Numbered from the stretch's first letter, positions 1 through 5,427 are shown. The stretch is DNA of 6,629 bases from JAQBRD01 sp041158765 (GCA_041158765.1 JBEBAU010000022.1:1-6629); one strand, 5' to 3'. The notes: generated from the sequence alone by a model not told the origin. Translations and numbers: made by a program.

Positions 1-639
1 ACACCTGGACCTTTTTCAATATTTCGTCGATCAGTTTTTGAAACTATTGGGCTTTTCAAACACGCACACAATACCGAGGATATGGAAATTGCATTTCGTA
101 TTCAAATGCACGGCTATCGCATCGCCAATTGTCCAACGGCAGAAGTTTATACAATCACACCCCGCACGGTGAAGAAGCTCTATCGCCAGCGCACTCGATG
201 GATTTATGGTTTCATCCAAAACTGCATTGACTATCGCCGCCTATTCCTCAATAAGAAGTACGGTAATATTGGAACCTTCACTCTTCCATTCGCTGCGGTA
301 GGAATTGTTACAACCGTATTACTTTTCCTTATTGGAATATATCACTTTATTACTTTTATTTCTGAAAAAATCCGCGAAATTTCTCTCATTGGTTTCCATT
401 TCCACATGCCAACACCGAGCTGGTTCTTCATCAATACAGAACTTGTCGTCGTCCTTGGTGTTCTTGTTCTTGGTATTGGTTTTGTAATTATGCTTCTCGG
501 TAGACAAGCTGCTGAAGGCACTATGAAGCCTAGCCTCGATATGGCATACTTCATTGTCGGATATACCATCATTGCCCCATTCTGGCTCAGCAAAGCCGTA
601 TTTAATACTGTTCTCTCACGCAAAACACCATGGCGATAA
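1..639 (+). CDS. Membrane glycosyltransferase family 2, C-terminal part (5' truncated by window edge)
   Basis: The reading frame is open from base 1, so the gene begins upstream; 212 residues are visible. Fragment residues 25-27 (TED) and 63-67 (QRTRW) are the acceptor-site acidic motif and the Q-x-x-R-W motif of processive GT2 enzymes such as cellulose, hyaluronan and poly-GlcNAc synthases. The preceding GPFSIFRRS stretch and the GYRI segment also fit. About three hydrophobic membrane segments follow (near residues 95-120, 143-165 and 180-200), as in PgaC/IcaA-like synthases. The nucleotide-sugar binding N-terminal part is outside the window. By family knowledge it would transfer sugars from a nucleotide-sugar to a growing surface polysaccharide at the cytoplasmic membrane; the actual sugar cannot be told. 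Its stop overlaps the start of the next gene by 10 bases, suggesting cotranslation. Family call is firm, polymer identity unknown. Confidence 0.9.
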   Translation, partial: TPGPFSIFRRSVFETIGLFKHAHNTEDMEIAFRIQMHGYRIANCPTAEVYTITPRTVKKLYRQRTRWIYGFIQNCIDYRRLFLNKKYGNIGTFTLPFAAVGIVTTVLLFLIGIYHFITFISEKIREISLIGFHFHMPTPSWFFINTELVVVLGVLVLGIGFVIMLLGRQAAEGTMKPSLDMAYFIVGYTIIAPFWLSKAVFNTVLSRKTPWR

Positions 640-1310
640 ACACAAAAAAGTACATATCAGTTTTCTTCATCACTTGTGTGATTTTTATCATTGCATTTAT
701 GGTTAGTGATTATTTCAGCAATATCAAAGTCGCAAATATCAAGAATACGCAAGACAAGATTTCTATTGATATTCTTTCGAATGAAACAGAATTCGCTCTT
801 CTCCAAGAAGCATCATGTGAAAGTATGAAGAACACAACAATATCTGATGAACTCAATACACTTGGTGAAAGACTTTCATATGCAGAACAACAGCAAGGAA
901 TCAGCAATGACGATGTGATTACGCTCAAAAAATACTATTCTCTTCTTGAAATCAAAGACTCACTCCTTATGAAAAAGGTATATGAGAAGTGTGCTGTGCG
1001 CCCTGTTTCAATCCTCTACTTCTATTCCAACAAAGACTGCCCTGATTGCAAAAGCCAAGGCAATGTCCTCACTGCAATACGACAAGATCATCCTGAGGTC
1101 CGCGTCTATACATTTGACTACAACCTCGATCTCAATGCTATGAAAACGCTTCTTTCTATTCACAAAATCAAACCGCCGCTTCCAGTAATTATCATAAATG
1201 ACAAAGTATACAGTGGACTACAAACCATTGAAGCAATCACAAAAGTAATACCGAGCCTTGCGCAACCAGCGAGTTCAACTGTTGCGACCTCTACAAAACT
1301 TCAGAAATAG
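630..1310 (+). CDS. Membrane-anchored thioredoxin-like protein with CPDC motif
   Basis: 226 residues. Residues 8-26 form one hydrophobic segment preceded by lysines, so the rest is probably exposed outside the membrane. Residues 38-120 are a mostly helical region (ISIDILSNE, KKYYSLLEIKDSLL) with Cys63. Residues 126-210 look like a thioredoxin fold: a beta strand (VSILYFYS), the redox motif CPDC at 137-140, and a likely cis-proline at 184-185 (PPLPVIII). It ends in a Ser/Thr-rich tail. From memory this whole architecture recurs in Patescibacteria as a conserved uncharacterised protein. A role in extracytoplasmic thiol-disulfide exchange is inferred from the motif; substrate and direction (oxidase, reductase or isomerase) are unknown. 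ATG at 630 lies inside the glycosyltransferase stop region with no Shine-Dalgarno sequence. Its 3' end overlaps the convergent VKOR gene by 20 bases, and that gene is part of a disulfide pathway. Confidence 0.85.
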   Translation: MAINTKKYISVFFITCVIFIIAFMVSDYFSNIKVANIKNTQDKISIDILSNETEFALLQEASCESMKNTTISDELNTLGERLSYAEQQQGISNDDVITLKKYYSLLEIKDSLLMKKVYEKCAVRPVSILYFYSNKDCPDCKSQGNVLTAIRQDHPEVRVYTFDYNLDLNAMKTLLSIHKIKPPLPVIIINDKVYSGLQTIEAITKVIPSLAQPASSTVATSTKLQK

Positions 1311-1773
1311 TCGGTGAAGACGAATACTTCGCAAGAGCGTGCATTGCAACTACGAATAGTACAATAGCCGTTACCGCTGAAATCATACAGTACTGACAGA
1401 TAGCTTGAATAACAAAAAACTGCAAGAAAACAAACCACAACTCTGCAGCAAAACCGATAACCGTCGCGAAGAGTGCTACATTAAGTGGCCAATGATGTTT
1501 CGTGTCAAAGTATGCGAAGAGTAACCCACAAATGGCGAAGTAGTAGAGAGCACCGAGAAGCGCCACAGGAAATGGTCCAATTGCTGCATATGCACTCGTA
1601 AGTACGAGCTCGCAATCCCCTACTCCACACGGAGGAATAGCATTCATATAATGCTCAATCGTGAGATATGCAGAATCGACAAAACCAATAATTGCCGTAA
1701 CAAAGAGTACGACCGTTGTCCGATGTGGAATCTTATAGACCCTTATTTTCAAGAATCGCTTTAAGTGCTTCAT
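1291..1773 (-). CDS. Vitamin K epoxide reductase (VKOR) family thiol oxidoreductase
   Basis: 160 residues from ATG at 1773. VKOR-family membrane protein with about four hydrophobic helices. Conserved features are visible: SAYLTIEH, the loop cysteine pair Cys49/Cys54 (PPCGVGDCELVL), the conserved Ser60 (TSAYA), the GPFPVALLG-LYY stretch, and the membrane redox motif CQYC at 126-129. In the family, the loop cysteines take electrons from a DsbA-like partner and pass them to CxxC, then to a quinone. It therefore recycles DsbA; the dsbA-like gene lies immediately upstream. The start is uncertain. TTG at 1791 would lengthen it by 6 residues, TTG at 1752 would shorten it by 7, and the chosen ATG overlaps the dsbA-like gene by 41 bases in another frame. 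No clear Shine-Dalgarno sequence supports any of them. Family assignment is firm; the quinone dependence in this organism is unresolved. Confidence 0.9.
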   Translation of the reverse strand: MKHLKRFLKIRVYKIPHRTTVVLFVTAIIGFVDSAYLTIEHYMNAIPPCGVGDCELVLTSAYAAIGPFPVALLGALYYFAICGLLFAYFDTKHHWPLNVALFATVIGFAAELWFVFLQFFVIQAICQYCMISAVTAIVLFVVAMHALAKYSSSPTISEVL

Positions 1774-2395
1774 AACTTCGTGGATTATCAATCATCTTGC
1801 CGTTAACAAAGAATGTTGGTGTTCCTTGAATGCCGGTTTTTTGACCCTCTTTGAGACTTGCTTCTGCTTTTGCGTGGAGTACACCAGATGTATCCTTGAA
1901 ATCAGCTGAGAATTGTTCAAGTGAGAGGCCTATGGTCTTCGCATATTCAGTGAAGAGCACTGTTGGATCTTCGAGATCTTGCCAATCGCGCTGATGTTCG
2001 AAGATTATATCGTGCATTTCCCAGAACTTACCCTGCTTGCCAGCAGCTTCTGTCGCAATTGCTGAGGGATATGCATTCTTGTGCTGTGGCAATGGGAAAT
2101 GACGGTATACAAAAGAGAATCGAGTACCCTCTTCAGCAATAAGGCGCTTCAAGAGTGGGTGGTATGCCTCACATGCAGGACATTGGAAATCACTATATTC
2201 AACAATAGCTATTGGAGCAGTTGTACTACCCGTAATCCAATCAGCAGAGCTCACTGGTGTACGCAAAACCACCGCCGCTTTCTTGGCGATATTCTTATTT
2301 TCAGCAACAACAAGTCCCCAAATAATAAGACCGATAACAATAATGAAACCCGCCCAAGTAAGAATACGCTTTGTGATTGATGATGTTGAATTCAT
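1733..2395 (-). CDS. DsbA-like membrane-anchored disulfide oxidoreductase (thioredoxin_4 type)
   Basis: 220 residues. A hydrophobic segment at about 12-30, preceded by KR, is a signal anchor. Residues 56-218 form a DsbA/thioredoxin_4-like domain: GSTTAPIAIVEYSDFQCPAC with the active site CPAC at 72-75, the FVYRHFPLPQH strand and loop, a helical insertion (AAGKQGKFWEMHD), and the cis-proline motif GTPTFFVNG with Pro193. In the family this protein introduces disulfides into secreted proteins on the outer face of the membrane. It would be reoxidised by the VKOR protein encoded directly downstream with an overlapping start, so the pair reads as one functional module. ATG at 2395 is preceded by a perfect TATAAT ending 8 bases upstream and no usable Shine-Dalgarno sequence (GGAG lies too far away). 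No missing residues were noted. Confidence 0.94.
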   Translation of the reverse strand: MNSTSSITKRILTWAGFIIVIGLIIWGLVVAENKNIAKKAAVVLRTPVSSADWITGSTTAPIAIVEYSDFQCPACEAYHPLLKRLIAEEGTRFSFVYRHFPLPQHKNAYPSAIATEAAGKQGKFWEMHDIIFEHQRDWQDLEDPTVLFTEYAKTIGLSLEQFSADFKDTSGVLHAKAEASLKEGQKTGIQGTPTFFVNGKMIDNPRSYEALKAILENKGL

Positions 2396-2403
2396 AGTGA
2401 TGT

Positions 2404-2409
2404 ATTATA
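2404..2409 (-). promoter_or_regulatory. Candidate -10 box (TATAAT) of the dsbA-like gene
   Basis: A perfect TATAAT on the minus strand ends 8 bases before the ATG at 2395. A transcript started about 7 bases downstream of it would be leaderless or carry only 1-2 untranslated bases. The region 17 bases upstream (TCGCTT at 2427-2432, inside the mscL 3' end) is a poor -35 match, so support rests on the hexamer and its position. Confidence 0.4.
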
Positions 2410-2424
2410 TACTCTCCGTCTGAG

Positions 2425-2835
2425 CTAAGCGAGTTTTGTTGTACAGTGCGCACATCGAGTTGCAGCAATAGGAATTTCGCTCAAACATTCTGGACACTTC
2501 TTATTTGTTGGATCCGCCGGCTTATCCTCTCGACGAGTTTTAGCGATTAGTGTATTGATTGGCAAAACCACGAAGAAGTATACCGTTGCTGCAACGATAA
2601 TGAATGAAATGAGGGCATTAATGAAATCTCCGTAGAGAAATCGGCTACCATTAATGGTGAAAAATAGCTTTGAAAAATCAGGCTTTTTTGCAATTGCAGC
2701 AATGAGTGGAGTGAGAATATCTTTCACAAAAGCACTCACCACGGTGCCGAATGCTGCTCCCACAACAACACCTACTGATAAATCAATTACATTTCCTCGA
2801 AGAATAAATTGTTTGAATCCTTGTAGCATTTTCAT
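2425..2835 (-). CDS. mscL: Large-conductance mechanosensitive channel MscL with C-terminal zinc ribbon
   Basis: 136 residues. Residues 1-97 are classic MscL: the N-terminal amphipathic helix (GFKQFILRGNVIDLSVGV), the pore-lining first helix with glycine/alanine/valine pattern (GVVVGAAFGTVVSAFVKD), the periplasmic loop, and the second helix (FINALISFIIVAATVYFFVV). The channel opens under membrane tension to release solutes during osmotic downshock. In place of the usual charged cytoplasmic helix bundle there is a linker (about 98-112) and a four-cysteine zinc ribbon, Cys114/Cys117 and Cys128/Cys131 (KCPEC...RCAHC). The start is ATG at 2835, although ATG at 2829 (Met3) is possible. It follows the small membrane protein gene by 4 bases, so the two are probably cotranscribed. 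No Shine-Dalgarno sequence is seen. Confidence 0.96.
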   Translation of the reverse strand: MKMLQGFKQFILRGNVIDLSVGVVVGAAFGTVVSAFVKDILTPLIAAIAKKPDFSKLFFTINGSRFLYGDFINALISFIIVAATVYFFVVLPINTLIAKTRREDKPADPTNKKCPECLSEIPIAATRCAHCTTKLA

Positions 2836-2839
2836 ATAA

Positions 2840-3109
2840 TTATTTCTTTATAGTGTGCTTCGCTGCTCGATGACGTCGTCCCCCTCCGAACATAAGACGG
2901 AATGCTGAGCTGTCTTGCACTTGTTCAACAATGTCTCGAATATCGTCACTGGTACTATCAACGGTATCCTTTAACTTTTCAGATATTTGTCCGAATGTGC
3001 GTAGAACACGGATGAAATAAAATCCAGCAATAGCAAGCACAATCGTCACAATAACTACCGCTATTGATGTAATAAAAAAGAATATATCGGCCTTAATTAA
3101 TGTTTCCAT
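2840..3109 (-). CDS. Small single-pass membrane protein, hypothetical
   Basis: 89 residues. Residues 7-34 are one strongly hydrophobic helix. Residues 38-69 (GQISEKLKDTVDSTSDDIRD) are charged and probably an amphipathic or coiled-coil helix, and the tail is glycine- and arginine-rich (FGGGRRHR) and basic. The layout (short N-terminus, helix, long amphipathic region) resembles DUF948-like proteins, and similar small proteins occur in Patescibacteria genomes as far as I recall, but I cannot name a function. It probably sits in the cytoplasmic membrane with the soluble part inside, as the positive charge just after the helix suggests. It is followed 4 bases later by mscL and so may be expressed with the channel. 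Start ATG at 3109 lacks a Shine-Dalgarno sequence but has a plausible promoter just upstream. Confidence 0.75.
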   Translation of the reverse strand: METLIKADIFFFITSIAVVIVTIVLAIAGFYFIRVLRTFGQISEKLKDTVDSTSDDIRDIVEQVQDSSAFRLMFGGGRRHRAAKHTIKK

Positions 3110-3120
3110 ACACGATATGG
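3106..3120. repeat. Short inverted repeat over the start codon (CCATA-N5-TATGG)
   Basis: Perfect 5-base arms with a 5-base spacer, covering the ATG of the small membrane protein gene and overlapping the candidate -10 box. It could be an operator or an mRNA hairpin, but arms this short also arise by chance. Confidence 0.3.
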
Positions 3121-3145
3121 TATCGCATTCCTGCCCTACTGGCTA
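3117..3145 (-). promoter_or_regulatory. Candidate promoter for the small membrane protein-mscL pair
   Basis: On the minus strand TAGCCA (3145-3140, 4 of 6 matches to TTGACA) is followed after exactly 17 bases by TACCAT (3122-3117, 4 of 6 matches to TATAAT). The -10 element ends 7 bases before the ATG at 3109, so the transcript would have almost no leader. It lies in the 55-base gap after the preceding gene, which is a sensible place for a promoter. Confidence 0.4.
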
Positions 3146-3160
3146 CTCCAAAAATTGGAG
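3146..3160. repeat. Short inverted repeat after the stop of the 3165-4343 gene
   Basis: CTCCAA and TTGGAG arms of 6 bases with a 3-base AT spacer lie just beyond the stop codon of the upstream minus-strand gene. The position fits a terminator stem, but no T run follows on the minus strand, so termination is not claimed. Confidence 0.3.
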
Positions 3161-3164
3161 GGGG

Positions 3165-4343
3165 TTATTGATATTGAATGTAGATTGGTTTTGGCTGAAG
3201 CTTAAGAACTTCACTTGGTTCGAGTATTGAACTACCCTTTTCACGGAAATCGTTCTTATAAAAAAGCTTGAAACCAGCGAATTGAATTGGGTCTTTGTAT
3301 ACACAGACGTTATACGTATTGAATTTGCGAGCGGCACCTCCCCAACCATCCATATCAATCACAATCTGAACTTCTGGCAAAGTCTTTATGTTCTGGGTAT
3401 TCGTAAGCATTGCAAGCGTGAAGCGGTGTATCACAAGAATCTTCGGTGGAAGATTATTTTCACGAACAATACCTGCGAGATATTCTGTAACAGCATTAAT
3501 ATCTACTGCGTCGAGAGTACCAATAACAGAACCGGGCTTCCTGCCGCTTTTTGCCATAGCAAATTCTGGATCGAGACCGAGATGTACATTTGGCATTTTC
3601 AAGTATTTTTCAAAAACTGGCACCTCCGCTTCAACTGTGCTCAATCCTGGCTGAATATCGAGGAACACAATACCCTTCACCCTCTCTGCAAGATCAAGTG
3701 CGATTTCAATCTGACCATCAGGCATACGGAAGCGGTACTTCCCATCATCTCCGGGACTTCCCTGTGCAGTGACCGCAATGTAATGTATTGCAGGCATAAC
3801 TGGTGTTGTTGGATCAGCGGCTTCCCACTTTGCCACTTCGGCTTTGAGGCGTGAAAGCATTTCATCTGGTTCATACTCTCCAAGCGCTCCCATCTTTTTT
3901 GAATAGAAGTTTCCGTAATATGAAACAACTCGATAAAACGGCAAAATGGCTCCATCAATTGGTCGTGGAGTTGCAGCGGGCCACAAATACTTAATCGGTG
4001 TCGAAGTCGCGGCAATAGCAGTAGAACTAGCTGTTGAAGAAGCGGTCGAACTTGCTACGGTTTTGGGAATCTTTGGAGCAGGACGATTTGCAAGAGCGAG
4101 CATGCGACGATCATAATCTTCGATATCAAGCGGTGGATAGAGTGGTATCGCCTTATGTATGGATATTTTTTCATCACCAGAAAGATTATCTACATAGATT
4201 ACATTTCCAAAATTAATGAAATACGAAGCCGAATATCCAAGACTTGCAACAGAAATAAGTGAAAGGGTGAAATAAAAAAAGCTCGCTCGCGCTGGTGCGT
4301 TAATATAATTGCGAATCATGGATGCTCGAGCTGATTTTTTCAT
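3165..4343 (-). CDS. Extracytoplasmic conserved hypothetical protein, possible TIM-barrel fold
   Basis: 392 residues from ATG at 4343. Residues about 21-44 are a hydrophobic signal anchor after a basic N-terminus. Residues 45-95 are charged and proline-containing, and 96-116 is a low-complexity Ser/Thr/Ala linker (ASSTASSTASST). The C-terminal domain spans about 130-392 with alternating strands and helices: VVSYYGNFYSKKMGALGEYE, PAIHYIAVTAQ, GIVFLDIQPG (225-233 region), GLDPEF (256-261), PKILVIHRFT (300-309), IVIDMDGWGG (327-336) and GFKLFY (357-362). The strand-end acidic and aromatic residues suggest a TIM-barrel, glycosidase-like arrangement. From memory similar domains occur as uncharacterised secreted proteins or lipoproteins in Actinobacteria. 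No enzyme activity can be assigned. GTG at 4367 would add 8 residues; ATG is preferred because it gives a conventional basic signal anchor. Its location between envelope genes suggests a surface role. Confidence 0.82.
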   Translation of the reverse strand: MKKSARASMIRNYINAPARASFFYFTLSLISVASLGYSASYFINFGNVIYVDNLSGDEKISIHKAIPLYPPLDIEDYDRRMLALANRPAPKIPKTVASSTASSTASSTAIAATSTPIKYLWPAATPRPIDGAILPFYRVVSYYGNFYSKKMGALGEYEPDEMLSRLKAEVAKWEAADPTTPVMPAIHYIAVTAQGSPGDDGKYRFRMPDGQIEIALDLAERVKGIVFLDIQPGLSTVEAEVPVFEKYLKMPNVHLGLDPEFAMAKSGRKPGSVIGTLDAVDINAVTEYLAGIVRENNLPPKILVIHRFTLAMLTNTQNIKTLPEVQIVIDMDGWGGAARKFNTYNVCVYKDPIQFAGFKLFYKNDFREKGSSILEPSEVLKLQPKPIYIQYQ

Positions 4344-4357
4344 GTGTGTTGCGTTGT

Positions 4358-4366
4358 ATTCTAACA
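4358..4366 (-). promoter_or_regulatory. Candidate extended -10 element upstream of the 3165-4343 gene
   Basis: TGT-TAGAAT on the minus strand fits an extended -10 (TGn plus hexamer, 5 of 6 matches), ending 14 bases before the ATG. No -35 match is seen 16-18 bases upstream. A TATAAA lies further upstream as an alternative. Confidence 0.3.
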
Positions 4367-4389
4367 CAACACGAGATATTTATATTACT

Positions 4390-4412
4390 TTTTTGCAAAA
4401 TTACTGCAAAAA
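4390..4412. repeat. AT-rich perfect inverted repeat spanning a stop codon
   Basis: TTTTTGCA and TGCAAAAA arms (8 bases, perfect) with a 7-base spacer cover the TAA stop at 4401-4403 of the tail-anchored gene. It could fold at the 3' end of that mRNA. The stem is nearly all A-T and no T run follows on the minus strand, so it is not a convincing intrinsic terminator. Confidence 0.45.
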
Positions 4413-4895
4413 TTTGCTTACAATGAAAACTGCCACAAGAACAAATAAGAAAATAAGTATGATTTTTGTTCCAGGATGCGCTGCCTGCACACGTTGGGCT
4501 CCGGGAATAGCAAAAGATTTCATTGGAGCACAATAAAAAGGCATTTCGTGAGTGTCGTGCAACTTTACTAGTTGACGATAGAGCTTCGCAGTAGATTTCG
4601 TCTGAATGGTGAAATACGATGGCAAATCATCACGAGTACTGTGTATCAGAATACAATCCCCTCTTCGATCATACTCAATACGATCAATAATACTGAATGG
4701 AAGTTCAAATGTTTTGGTTATCGTAAGCCTAATTCGATCAAGGAAAACCTCAAGTAATGCATCTGGAAAATCAGCCTGGCAATTAAGGGCTGAAGTTCCG
4801 GGCTGTTCGCTACAGCCACCTCCAATTGGTTGCTTGAGGAGTAACAAAAGCTCAGGGTGCGGGTGCGGATTTGTGTCGTAATCGTACTCGTCCAT
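4401..4895 (-). CDS. C-terminally anchored hypothetical protein, possible PH-like domain
   Basis: 164 residues. The N-terminus is acidic with a PHPHP stretch. Residues 18-48 contain Cys28 and Cys39 in a Gly/Pro-rich segment. Residues about 46-113 alternate short strands (LLEVFLDRIRLTIT, PFSIIDRIEYD, CILIHST, SYFTIQT) and end in a helix (STAKLYRQLVKLH), an order that fits a bacterial PH-like fold. Residues 143-160 form a single hydrophobic segment with only KFLQ after it, so the protein looks tail-anchored with its main domain in the cytoplasm. I do not recognise a named family; the PH-like reading is an inference from strand pattern only. It stands alone between gaps of 74 and 57 bases, with its own candidate promoter, so it is probably not tightly coupled to rlmH upstream. 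Confidence 0.7.
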   Translation of the reverse strand: MDEYDYDTNPHPHPELLLLLKQPIGGGCSEQPGTSALNCQADFPDALLEVFLDRIRLTITKTFELPFSIIDRIEYDRRGDCILIHSTRDDLPSYFTIQTKSTAKLYRQLVKLHDTHEMPFYCAPMKSFAIPGAQRVQAAHPGTKIILIFLFVLVAVFIVSKFLQ

Positions 4896-4903
4896 ATATA
4901 CAA

Positions 4904-4932
4904 ACTATACCACAGGTACATATTCAGCGTAA
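4904..4932 (-). promoter_or_regulatory. Candidate extended -10 promoter of the 4401-4895 gene
   Basis: TGG-TATAGT (4912-4904, minus strand) is an extended -10 element ending exactly 8 bases before the ATG at 4895. TTACGC at 4932-4927 sits at a 17-base spacing but matches the -35 consensus at only two positions. It lies in the largest intergenic gap of the window (74 bases), and no Shine-Dalgarno sequence is present between it and the ATG. Confidence 0.45.
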
Positions 4933-4969
4933 GCCCCCTCTATTCAAGCTATTGGCTGTTTTTATAACC

Positions 4970-5413
4970 TTAGGCGTGATGATACTTTTCACCCCTTAGA
5001 ATCGTACATGCTCGATACAGACTCTCGGCAAGGATTTCACGTACCAATTCATGAGGAAATGTGAGCTTTGACAATGACCATACATATTGCGCACGAGCTT
5101 TCACCTCTTCCCCCACACCGAATGCCCCTCCAATTATGAAGAAGATGTCTTTGTGACTTTCAAGTTGACGCTTCCCAATGAATTCCGCGAGTCCTTCTGA
5201 AGAAAATTCCTTACCCTTATCATCAAGCACCACAACATACGCTGCATCAGGAATTTGTTTCAACATTGCACGTGATTCTTCTTCGATAGTAGAACCGCCG
5301 ACATACACCCATGAAATCGGCATATAGTGTTCGAGACGCTGTGTATATTCAAGCACCGTATCTTCTCCGAGATATCTTCGATTTCGTCCTGTTGCAAGAA
5401 TGGTGATTTTCAT
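4970..5413 (-). CDS. rlmH: 23S rRNA (pseudouridine-1915-N3)-methyltransferase RlmH
   Basis: 147 residues, close to the usual ~155. It is a SPOUT-class methyltransferase that uses S-adenosylmethionine to methylate pseudouridine 1915 in helix 69 of 23S rRNA, acting on assembled ribosomes in the cytoplasm. Visible signatures are the N-terminal strand MKITILATGR, the VVVLDDKGKEFSSEGLAEFI segment (60-79), the knot glycine loop FIIGGAFGVGEEV (92-104), LSKLTFPHELVREILAESLY (114-133) and the C-terminal RGEKYHH (140-146) with the conserved Tyr-His near the active site. The family normally acts as a homodimer. It follows the lipid kinase gene by 9 bases. ATG at 5413 has no Shine-Dalgarno sequence; a TATAAT formed partly by the upstream stop codon lies 8 bases before it, so it may also have its own promoter. 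Confidence 0.96.
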   Translation of the reverse strand: MKITILATGRNRRYLGEDTVLEYTQRLEHYMPISWVYVGGSTIEEESRAMLKQIPDAAYVVVLDDKGKEFSSEGLAEFIGKRQLESHKDIFFIIGGAFGVGEEVKARAQYVWSLSKLTFPHELVREILAESLYRACTILRGEKYHHA

Positions 5414-5421
5414 TTCAATAG

Positions 5422-5427
5422 ATTATA
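5422..5427 (-). promoter_or_regulatory. Candidate -10 box (TATAAT) upstream of rlmH
   Basis: Perfect TATAAT on the minus strand, ending 8 bases before the rlmH ATG and containing the TAA stop of the preceding gene. A TTCAAA at 5452-5447 (4 of 6 matches to TTGACA) lies 19 bases upstream, slightly too far. Because the hexamer overlaps a stop codon it may be coincidental. Confidence 0.3.

Noticed and set aside
3282..3854. 190-codon open frame on the plus strand
   Set aside because: It lies wholly opposite the well-supported 3165-4343 gene, its translation is rich in Cys/His/Trp with no domain pattern, and it has no initiation signal; a shadow frame.
3677..4015. 112-codon minus-strand frame inside the 3165-4343 gene
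   Set aside because: Alternative frame of a longer gene with coherent anchor, linker and domain; no independent evidence.
4344..4367. GTG start adding 8 residues to the 3165-4343 protein
   Set aside because: ATG at 4343 gives a conventional lysine-led signal anchor, and a candidate -10 element overlaps the extension.
4931..4966. AGCC...GGCT followed by GTTTTTAT on the plus strand, terminator-like
   Set aside because: Only a 4-base stem with a 16-base or longer loop, and no plus-strand gene ends there; on the minus strand it has no T run.
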